A stretch of 12,319 nt of DNA, taken from contig CAMYIG010000080.1 in assembly GCA_947258425.1 (NCBI GenBank), forward strand, positions 1 to 12,319. The letters are read 5' to 3'. A program made the translations under genes and the position numbers. The notes under the pieces were generated by a model. The model was not told the DNA's origin. It worked only from the letters and a program-made list of their open reading frames with translations, and searched no databases. The DNA comes from SZUA-76 sp945787585. GTDB lineage: Bacteria; Pseudomonadota; Gammaproteobacteria; SZUA-140. This document shows, piece by piece, positions 1 to 5,249 of the stretch; position 1 is the first letter of the stretch, and every line of letters begins with the position of its first letter.

Positions 1-730
1 TACCCGCACACGCGACGCCTATGTGGGTGTAAGTGGTGACTCAGGTACCTTGCTGCTTGGACGTCTTGGAGGCTTGAACCAGTGGCTTTATGACTTTAAT
101 CTTTTCGCCGACCAAGTCGGCGACCTGGGTAATATCTGGGGTGCCAACGGCTTACCTGGTCGCGTAGATAATGTCCTGCACTACGCATCACCCGATCTGT
201 CAGGATTGAGTCTCGCGATTTCCTATGTCCCTGAAGAGGGGGTTGATAATACCGACGCCCAGATTCTGAAAGCCAACTATGCCGCTGATGAGCTAAAAGT
301 GGGCGCTGCCTTTGCCTCAGTCGGTCAAGGCGCCGGTATGGATGAGCATACTGTTATTGCCCTCACTGCCAGTTATGATATGGGTCAGTTCGTGATCGGC
401 GGCGGTTTCCAGGATGAATCTGATATCGGTGGTACGGCCGGTAATGATCGTGACAGCTTTACGCTGGGTGGCAGCGCCAAAGTCGGCGACGGTGTAGTCA
501 AGCTGCAACTGACCCAGACCGACGCAGATGGTAGCGATCAGGCCGCAACACAGATCGCGCTTGGCTATGATCACATGATCAATGACGCCGCGACGGTCTA
601 TTTCGCCTATGCCACGACCGACAATGACGCAAATGTTGCGTTTACCGCCAACAACTATGGTCATGGTGAGGCCGTAGCACCTGCTGCTAGGCGCTGTATC
701 CATTGGCCTGGTCTACAAGTTCGACGCTAA
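1..730 (+). CDS. Gram-negative general porin, 3' part, frame broken near the C-terminus
   Basis: This is a trimeric outer-membrane porin that lets small hydrophilic solutes diffuse into the periplasm. The frame is open from base 2, and the visible start begins TRTRDAYVGVSGDSGTLLLG, the strand and turn typical of the porin_4/OmpC-like family (RDAYVGL.G.FG.L..GR). The 5' end, with the signal peptide and first strands, lies outside the window. Alternating glycine- and aromatic-rich beta strands follow, including VDNVLHYASPDLSGLSLAISY and ALGYDHMINDAATVYFAYAT. After GHGEAVAPAA at about 688 the frame turns into an unlikely Arg/Cys-rich tail and stops at 730. The +1 frame from 690 instead encodes a normal last strand, GAVSIGLVYKFDANLVK, ending at 743. 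The gene is therefore either frameshifted or carries a base error. The family call is firm; which solutes it passes is unknown. No operon partner is visible. Confidence 0.85.
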   Translation, partial: TRTRDAYVGVSGDSGTLLLGRLGGLNQWLYDFNLFADQVGDLGNIWGANGLPGRVDNVLHYASPDLSGLSLAISYVPEEGVDNTDAQILKANYAADELKVGAAFASVGQGAGMDEHTVIALTASYDMGQFVIGGGFQDESDIGGTAGNDRDSFTLGGSAKVGDGVVKLQLTQTDADGSDQAATQIALGYDHMINDAATVYFAYATTDNDANVAFTANNYGHGEAVAPAARRCIHWPGLQVRR

Positions 731-743
731 CCTGGTCAAATAA
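690..743 (+). pseudogene. Displaced last beta-strand of the porin (+1 frame)
   Basis: Read from 690, the codons give GAVSIGLVYKFDANLVK and then TAA at 741-743. GLVYKF is the expected closing beta strand of this porin family. It lies one base out of frame from the porin body, whose frame ends at 730. In this second frame a TAG at 675-677 limits the break to roughly 678-690. One extra base, or the loss of two, would explain it. Confidence 0.6.
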
Positions 744-755
744 CTGCTATACCCC

Positions 756-797
756 CTCTCTCGCGGTTGGTGCTTGATTAGTACGGCCGCGAGAGAG
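756..797 (+). terminator. Hairpin after the porin, possible terminator
   Basis: CTCTCTCGCGG (756-766) and CCGCGAGAGAG (787-797) are perfect 11-bp inverted repeats around a 20-nt loop, 13 bp after the restored porin stop. The stem is GC-rich and would be stable in RNA. The following bases (CGCCTTATCATC) hold only a weak U run, so it may be a poor intrinsic terminator or an mRNA-stabilising 3' structure. Confidence 0.5.
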
Positions 798-1080
798 CGC
801 CTTATCATCACAAAACCCACCTTGTAGGTTTAACGATACGCCAAACTTACACATACTCAACCTAAATACTGAATAATTTTTCAGTACATTTTTGTTATCA
901 AAACCAGGTGTCGTGTTACTGTTCTTTCGTTCGCAGGCAATAATCATTAGCAGCGGGGGGGCTTCTTTCAACTGGCCTAAAATCAGAAATTGAAGGTTCA
1001 GGGTCAACCTGTTTCTCTATTCAGATCACTCAGGAATTGCCCTTTTAGTTAGAAATATAGTTTGATCGAGTTTTCACTAA

Positions 1081-1269
1081 CTATGGATTATTACGCCGCT
1101 ACTTTCCAAAAGGAACGGATTTCCATCAAGTCAGGGAGAGGATGTTGCCAGGATTGTCAAAAAACTGAATAATCGAACAAACCGAGGAAGTACCCTGGTT
1201 ATCGCACACCGCAACAAGTCTTTTTTGAGACTAAGCGTGTTGCACTTACAACTTGAATTCACCACTTAA
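1081..1269 (+). pseudogene. Possible remnant of an ABC-transporter ATPase C-terminal region
   Basis: A stop-to-stop stretch (TAA at 1078-1080, TAA at 1267-1269) includes EDVARIVKKLNNRTNRGSTL followed by VIAHR (1186-1212 covers GSTLVIAHR). A helix ending in G-x-TLVIAHR and then a hydrophobic VLHL strand resembles the region after Walker B in ABC exporters, where the His of the AHR motif is the H-loop. No Walker A, signature or Walker B motif is present, and there is no good start codon or ribosome site, so it cannot be a working ATPase. It could equally be a chance match, since about 60 open codons is not long. Confidence 0.25.
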
Positions 1270-1401
1270 CAGACGATAAGGCGATAAGCCTGTTGATACC
1301 TGACAAATAACCACCAGTCACTAAACGCATGAAAACATGCCGTAATCTATTTGGTACAGTACACTAGCACACAAACATGACACAATGATGGAGCATCACC
1401 G

Positions 1402-2364
1402 ATGAACGAACCAAAACACTGCCGCCTGTTAATCCTTGGCTCCGGCCCCGCAGGCTACACCGCCGCGGTCTACGCCGCGCGCGCCAATCTCAAACCGGTG
1501 CTGATTACCGGACTGGAACAGGGGGGCCAGCTAACCACCACAACCGACGTCGATAACTGGCCGGGGGATGCTGAAGGGGTACAGGGACCGGAGCTTATGC
1601 AGCGCATGCTGGCCCACGCAGAGCGCTTCGATACTGAAGTGATCTTCGATCACATCCACACCGCAGACCTTAAAAGCCGCCCTTTTACGCTGACTGGTGA
1701 TAGCGGCAGCTACACCTGTGACGCGCTGATTATCGCCACTGGCGCCTCGGCCAAATACCTTGGCCTCCCTTCCGAGGAGGCGTTCCAGGGACGCGGCGTT
1801 TCAGCCTGCGCCACCTGCGACGGTTTTTTCTATCGCGATCAACCCGTCGCCGTGATCGGTGGTGGCAACACTGCAGTTGAAGAGGCGCTTTACTTGTCAA
1901 ATATCGCTTCACATGTCACCGTAGTGCATCGTCGCGACAAGTTCAGCTCAGAGAAGATCCTCGCCGACCAGCTGCTCACCAAGGCAGCCAATGGCAATAT
2001 CACCATCGAGTGGCACCAGACACTCGACGAAGTGCTGGGTGACGACAGCGGCGTCACCGGCATACGTCTCAAAGGCACACAGGACGGCGCGACCAAAGAG
2101 GTCCCATTGCAGGGGGTCTTTATCGCCATCGGCCACTCACCCAACACTTCGCTGTTCACCGATCAGCTGGAGATGGAACATGGTTATCTCATCACACAAA
2201 ACGGGGGTGGCGCGAATGCCACGCAGACCAGTATCCCCGGTGTCTATGCAGCAGGCGATGTCTCCGACCCGATCTATCGGCAGGCGATCACCTCCGCCGG
2301 CTCCGGCTGCATGGCAGCACTCGATGCAGAACGTTTTCTGGATAAGCTGGCGCAGGAATCCTGA
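1402..2364 (+). CDS. trxB: Thioredoxin reductase (NADPH)
   Basis: This cytoplasmic FAD enzyme uses NADPH to reduce oxidised thioredoxin, which supplies electrons to ribonucleotide reductase, methionine sulfoxide reductases and other partners. The 320-residue length is normal for the family. The N-terminal FAD-binding Rossmann motif GSGPAG lies at residues 13-18. The redox-active pair CATC is at Cys136 and Cys139, inside the NADPH domain. GGGNTA (153-158) and HRR (176-178) are the NADPH dinucleotide and 2'-phosphate contacts. GVYAAGDVSD near the C-terminus is the second FAD signature. The ATG at 1402 is preceded by GGAG at 1390-1393 and places the FAD motif where the family expects it. The gene is isolated by a 658-base gap upstream and followed by a hairpin, so it is probably transcribed alone. 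The call is secure. Confidence 0.98.
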   Translation: MNEPKHCRLLILGSGPAGYTAAVYAARANLKPVLITGLEQGGQLTTTTDVDNWPGDAEGVQGPELMQRMLAHAERFDTEVIFDHIHTADLKSRPFTLTGDSGSYTCDALIIATGASAKYLGLPSEEAFQGRGVSACATCDGFFYRDQPVAVIGGGNTAVEEALYLSNIASHVTVVHRRDKFSSEKILADQLLTKAANGNITIEWHQTLDEVLGDDSGVTGIRLKGTQDGATKEVPLQGVFIAIGHSPNTSLFTDQLEMEHGYLITQNGGGANATQTSIPGVYAAGDVSDPIYRQAITSAGSGCMAALDAERFLDKLAQES

Positions 2365-2390
2365 GTCAGCCCCGTGCAGACTGTTTCACG

Positions 2391-2408
2391 GCCCGGGAAC
2401 GCCCGGGC
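2391..2408 (+). terminator. Hairpin after trxB, likely terminator
   Basis: GCCCGGG (2391-2397) pairs with CCCGGGC (2402-2408) around the 4-nt loop AACG; flanking G2390 and T2409 can add a G-U pair. The following TGTTATAATGATTT is only partly T-rich. It sits 27 bases past the trxB stop and is compact and GC-rich, so it probably ends trxB transcription, perhaps incompletely. Confidence 0.6.
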
Positions 2409-2411
2409 TGT

Positions 2412-2417
2412 TATAAT
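2412..2417 (+). promoter_or_regulatory. Candidate -10 box (TATAAT) for the PilZ gene
   Basis: A perfect TATAAT lies just after the trxB hairpin and 39 bases before the PilZ start codon, giving a leader of roughly 30 nt. No good -35 hexamer exists at 16-18 bp, because that position is occupied by the hairpin stem. This is a weak inference from one box. Confidence 0.3.
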
Positions 2418-2455
2418 GATTTCCGACTGAACATGCATTTAAAGAGACTCGCTAT

Positions 2456-2755
2456 ATGTACAACGTAAATGAGCTGAGAAAATTTCCAAGAATCGACACC
2501 ACATGCGTCATTAAGTACAGAAAAGCAGGCAGCAACGACGAGCAAAAGAGAGGCATTACAAAAAACCTTAGCGCGAATGGCATCTTCTTCATCGGCGAGG
2601 CACCATGCGAAGTCAATGCGCTACTCGACATCCACGTACTTCCCGGCACCAATGCGACACCACCACTCGATGCCGTGATTGAGGTGATTCGCGTCTCGCC
2701 CGCCGAGTCAGAGGGCAAGTTTGAGATTGCGGGCATGATTAAATCAGTCAAATAG
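2456..2755 (+). CDS. Single-domain PilZ protein, putative cyclic-di-GMP receptor
   Basis: This 99-residue protein consists almost entirely of one PilZ domain. PilZ proteins bind the second messenger cyclic-di-GMP and change the activity of partners in motility, surface attachment or polysaccharide export. The two ligand motifs are both present: RxxxR as RKFPR (Arg8 to Arg12) and (D/N)xSxxG as NLSANG (Asn37, Ser39, Gly42). A beta-barrel-like region then runs to IAGMIKSVK at the end. No signal peptide or membrane segment is seen. The start is the ATG at 2456, with a weak AAAGAGA ribosome site at 2441-2447. It lies between trxB and an acyltransferase gene, neither of which is known to need cyclic-di-GMP, so its target cannot be read from context. 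Binding is inferred from the motifs. Confidence 0.88.
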   Translation: MYNVNELRKFPRIDTTCVIKYRKAGSNDEQKRGITKNLSANGIFFIGEAPCEVNALLDIHVLPGTNATPPLDAVIEVIRVSPAESEGKFEIAGMIKSVK

Positions 2756-2891
2756 AAAAACAGTATCGGTTGCGCAACGCACATTCACCGTACCTGTCAT
2801 TCCACTCATCGATTAAACGCAAGCCTGTTGAACAGTGATGAATCCATGCTCTGCCTCGCCGACTCCTCAGACAATTAATAACATCGCTACG

Positions 2892-4025
2892 ATGAAGTTC
2901 ACCATCGCTGACACGATCGACTCAATCCCCGCTACGGCGTGGAACCGACTGGCAGCGGACAATCCTTTTCTGAACCACGCCTTTCTCAGCGCACTGGAGC
3001 ACCACGAGGCCGTCGGTGGCGAAAGCGGCTGGGTACCGAGATATCTGCTGGGCCATAAAGATGCGCGTCTGGTCGCTGCAGTGCCGATGTATCTCAAGCA
3101 CCACTCGTGGGGTGAGTTTGTGTTTGACTGGGCGTGGGCCAGCGCCTATGAGCGCAACGGTTTAGCCTACTATCCCAAACTGGTCGTCGCGACCCCTTAT
3201 ACTCCGGTAACCGGCGCACGCCTGCTACTGGAAGATCGCAACGATTCACAAGCGGCGACGGAAGTCGTCGACTATCTCCTCAACTACGCGGAAACTGAAC
3301 AGGTCTCATCACTACACTGCCTGTTCCTGGATGAGATCGATGAGCAACGTTTGACGCAACCCGCGTTGATCGCACGTGCCGACACGCAGTACCACTGGGT
3401 CAATCACGATTACCAGAATTTCGATCAATTCCTGGCGCAACTCGCCTCACGCCATCGTAAAAAAATAAAGCGTGAACGGCGTCGAGTCAGTGAAGCGGGG
3501 ATCAATGTACAGCTGCTGCATGGTAATGACATCACCGATGAGCAGTGGCAAAACTTTTATCACTTCCATCAAACCACTTACCTCAAACGTGGCCACCAGA
3601 CACCCTTCTCCCTCGGTTTTTTTCAGGAGATCGGCCGCACCCTGGCAGATAACATTATTCTGATAGTGGCACAAAAAGCGGGGCAGGATGTGGCGGCCGC
3701 ACTTAACTTTGTTAATAGCGATACCCTCTATGGGCGCTACTGGGGCTGTCACGGCGACTACCACAGCCTCCATTTTGAGGTCTGTTACTATCGCGCCATC
3801 GACTACTGTATTGCGCAAGGGCTCAAACGTTTCGAAGCGGGTGCGCAGGGTGAACATAAACTGATTAGAGGTTTTTATCCGACGACCACCCATTCACGCC
3901 ACTGGATTGCGCATCCCGCATTCAGAGAAGCGATTCAAAAAGCGGTCGGTTATGAGCAGCAGGATCTGGGGCGCTATCAAGCGATGTTGAGTCGCTATCT
4001 TCCCTATAAAAAAGATCAGCCTTAA
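2892..4025 (+). CDS. FemAB/GNAT-like acyltransferase family protein (PF04339 type)
   Basis: This looks like the family once called DUF482 (COG3146), annotated in databases as a GNAT-fold or peptidoglycan-related acyltransferase. The true substrate is not known to me. Family features are the N-terminal NPFLNHAFLSALE segment, a basic RHRKKIKRERRR stretch in mid-protein suggesting nucleic-acid or tRNA contact, a GRYWGCHGDYHSLHFEVCYY core, and the hallmark C-terminal FEAGAQGEHKLIRGF followed by THSRHWIAHPAFR. No signal peptide or membrane segment is seen. I chose ATG 2892 (377 residues) because MKFTIADTIDSIP starts where homologues usually begin. GTG 2835 or ATG 2838 would add about 18-19 low-complexity residues; neither start has a clear ribosome site. 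It ends 7 bp before aat, so the two are probably cotranscribed and may be functionally linked, although that link is only inferred. Confidence 0.85.
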   Translation: MKFTIADTIDSIPATAWNRLAADNPFLNHAFLSALEHHEAVGGESGWVPRYLLGHKDARLVAAVPMYLKHHSWGEFVFDWAWASAYERNGLAYYPKLVVATPYTPVTGARLLLEDRNDSQAATEVVDYLLNYAETEQVSSLHCLFLDEIDEQRLTQPALIARADTQYHWVNHDYQNFDQFLAQLASRHRKKIKRERRRVSEAGINVQLLHGNDITDEQWQNFYHFHQTTYLKRGHQTPFSLGFFQEIGRTLADNIILIVAQKAGQDVAAALNFVNSDTLYGRYWGCHGDYHSLHFEVCYYRAIDYCIAQGLKRFEAGAQGEHKLIRGFYPTTTHSRHWIAHPAFREAIQKAVGYEQQDLGRYQAMLSRYLPYKKDQP

Positions 4026-4032
4026 CAAGAAG

Positions 4033-4764
4033 ATGATAGAGCCGCCACCCCCGTTTTATCTCGACCCATACCAGACAGCGTGCCAGTTTCCAGATGCCGC
4101 GCTCGCACTCGATGAACCTGACGGCCTGTTAGCCGTCGGTGGCAACCTCTCCGCTGCCACACTGCTTAACGCCTACCGACAGGGCATTTTTCCGTGGTAC
4201 AGCGATGGTCACCCAATCCTGTGGTGGTCACCCAATCCTCGTGCAGTGCTCTACCCGGAACGACTACAATTATCCCGCAGCCTGAAGAAGCGACTGCGCC
4301 AGGGCCGGTTTGAGGTCACACTGGACCACGCCTTCACCGAAGTCATTCAGGCCTGTGCCGCGCCGCGCAACGATGGCCTCGGCACCTGGATCACCGCGGA
4401 GATGCAGGCGGCCTATCAGCAGTTGCACCAACTTGGACATGCGCACTCCGTGGAGGCATGGCACGATGGCGTGCTCGTCGGTGGCCTCTATGGCATCGCC
4501 ATTGGCCAGGTATTTTTTGGGGAATCGATGTTTAGCCGCGAGTCAGATGCGTCCAAGGTCGCCTTTGCACACCTGTTAGCGCAACTAAAAAAATGGCAGT
4601 TTTCACTGATCGACTGCCAAATCGGCTCCAATCACCTGACTCAACTGGGTGCTGAAGAGATTGAACGCACCGCCTTCATCGACCATCTTAAGCAGGCATG
4701 TGCTGCCACATCATTAGCGCCACCCCAGTGGAAACGCTCTCTTTCACTGCTCGACAGCGACTAA
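4033..4764 (+). CDS. aat: Leucyl/phenylalanyl-tRNA--protein transferase
   Basis: Aat moves Leu or Phe from its aminoacyl-tRNA onto proteins whose N-terminus is Lys or Arg, making them N-degrons for ClpS-ClpAP. It acts in the cytoplasm. The 243-residue length is close to the usual 230-240. Conserved blocks are DGLLAVGGNL (residues 30-39), GIFPWY (51-56), WWSPNPR (64-70), and the GNAT-fold core with FFGESMFSR (Gly163, Glu164, Ser165, Met166) followed by ASK. The ATG at 4033 follows an AAGAAG run directly, with very short spacing, so the ribosome site is poor; translation may be coupled to the upstream gene, which stops only 7 bp before. Its partner genes clpA and clpS are the next genes after infA. 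A 15-bp direct repeat falls inside the WWSPNP codons. The call is secure. Confidence 0.97.
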   Translation: MIEPPPPFYLDPYQTACQFPDAALALDEPDGLLAVGGNLSAATLLNAYRQGIFPWYSDGHPILWWSPNPRAVLYPERLQLSRSLKKRLRQGRFEVTLDHAFTEVIQACAAPRNDGLGTWITAEMQAAYQQLHQLGHAHSVEAWHDGVLVGGLYGIAIGQVFFGESMFSRESDASKVAFAHLLAQLKKWQFSLIDCQIGSNHLTQLGAEEIERTAFIDHLKQACAATSLAPPQWKRSLSLLDSD

Positions 4765-4830
4765 TCCCCCCTTTTCTAATTCAATTCCACCCTTAACCGC
4801 ACGGAAAGCGAGAAATAAAAAAAAATGGTG

Positions 4831-4836
4831 TATAAT
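4831..4836 (+). promoter_or_regulatory. Candidate -10 box (TATAAT) for infA
   Basis: A perfect TATAAT sits in the 189-bp aat-infA gap, preceded by an A-rich run (4814-4825) that could act like an UP-type or bent element. No -35 hexamer is recognisable at 16-18 bp. A start near 4843 would give a leader of about 110 nt that includes the small hairpin at 4854-4868. Confidence 0.5.
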
Positions 4837-4853
4837 CTGGCCGCTTGGGGTGA

Positions 4854-4868
4854 AGCCCTTGCTGGGCT
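4854..4868 (+). promoter_or_regulatory. Small stem-loop in the infA leader
   Basis: AGCCC (4854-4858) and GGGCT (4864-4868) form a 5-bp stem around TTGCT, followed by an A-rich GAAAAGAAAAT. It is in the presumed untranslated leader of infA. Whether it has a role is unknown. Confidence 0.3.
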
Positions 4869-4953
4869 GAAAAGAAAATCCAATAATGCTGGCTCATAAC
4901 ACGACCAGTATTCAAACCATTAACTAAAACCTAAATTAGACGATTATTAACGC

Positions 4954-5172
4954 ATGGCAAAAGAAGAACACATTGAAATGGAAGGCACTGTTGTAGAGAC
5001 ACTGCCAAATACGATGTTCCGCGTAGAACTTGAAAATGGACATGTCGTCACGGCGCACATCTCTGGCAAGATGCGAAAACATTACATCCGCATTCTGACG
5101 GGTGACACAGTGACTGTACAATTAACGCCATACGATCTATCTAAAGGGCGCATCACCTACCGCGCACGTTAA
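4954..5172 (+). CDS. infA: Translation initiation factor IF-1
   Basis: IF-1 binds the A site of the 30S subunit, stimulates IF-2 and IF-3, and helps place the initiator tRNA. The 72 residues match the standard bacterial length exactly. The OB-fold reads MAKEEHIEMEGTVVETLPNT, then FRVELENGH, HISGKMRKHYIRIL, and GDTVTVQLTPYDLSKGRITY, all typical of gammaproteobacterial IF-1. The ATG at 4954 is fixed by the conserved MAKE start. The bases just upstream (TTAGACGATTATTAACGC) contain no evident Shine-Dalgarno sequence, although the region is A/T-rich and probably unstructured. It lies between aat and the convergent clpA, a placement common in this class of bacteria. The -10 box at 4831 suggests independent, probably high, transcription. 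Confidence 0.98.
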   Translation: MAKEEHIEMEGTVVETLPNTMFRVELENGHVVTAHISGKMRKHYIRILTGDTVTVQLTPYDLSKGRITYRAR

Positions 5173-5210
5173 GTCTTCTGCATAGCCTATTATTATCGTA
5201 AAACAATAAT

Positions 5211-5242
5211 TACCAGCAAACGATGCGAACCGCTTGCTGGTA
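5211..5242. terminator. Hairpin terminator between convergent infA and clpA
   Basis: TACCAGCAA (5211-5219) and TTGCTGGTA (5234-5242) form a perfect 9-bp stem with a 14-nt loop. On the minus strand the stem is followed by a T-rich tail (TAATTATTGTTTTA), so it best suits termination of clpA. On the plus strand it is followed by AAAAATGATT, which lacks a U run. An A/T inverted repeat (ATTATT ... AATAAT, about 5189-5210) just before it may help stop infA transcripts. Confidence 0.7.
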
Positions 5243-5249
5243 AAAATGA

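Larger units (their letters stand above)
744..1401. other. Gene-free gap between porin and trxB
   Basis: No convincing intact gene is present in these 658 bases. The gap holds the hairpin at 756-797, an ABC-ATPase-like remnant at 1081-1269, a tandem CGATAAG pair (1274-1280 and 1282-1288), and a small GCATG-AAAA-CATGC hairpin at 1327-1340 in front of trxB. An 86-codon minus-strand frame (1007-747) has no recognisable domain and reads through the hairpin, so I do not call it a gene. I see no clear consensus promoter for trxB. Confidence 0.6.

Noticed and set aside
317..703. 128-codon minus-strand frame opposite the porin
   Set aside because: It lies entirely antisense to a recognisable porin and has no family resemblance.
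747..1007. 86-codon minus-strand frame in the porin-trxB gap
   Set aside because: No recognisable domain; it runs through the 756-797 hairpin and its Arg-rich C-terminal end is made by the inverted repeat.
1991..2416. 141-codon plus-strand frame within trxB
   Set aside because: It is out of frame inside a complete trxB, has low-complexity Ser/Arg/Pro content and overruns into the terminator hairpin.
3447..3893. 148-codon minus-strand frame opposite the acyltransferase gene
   Set aside because: It is antisense to a conserved protein and shows no motif of its own.
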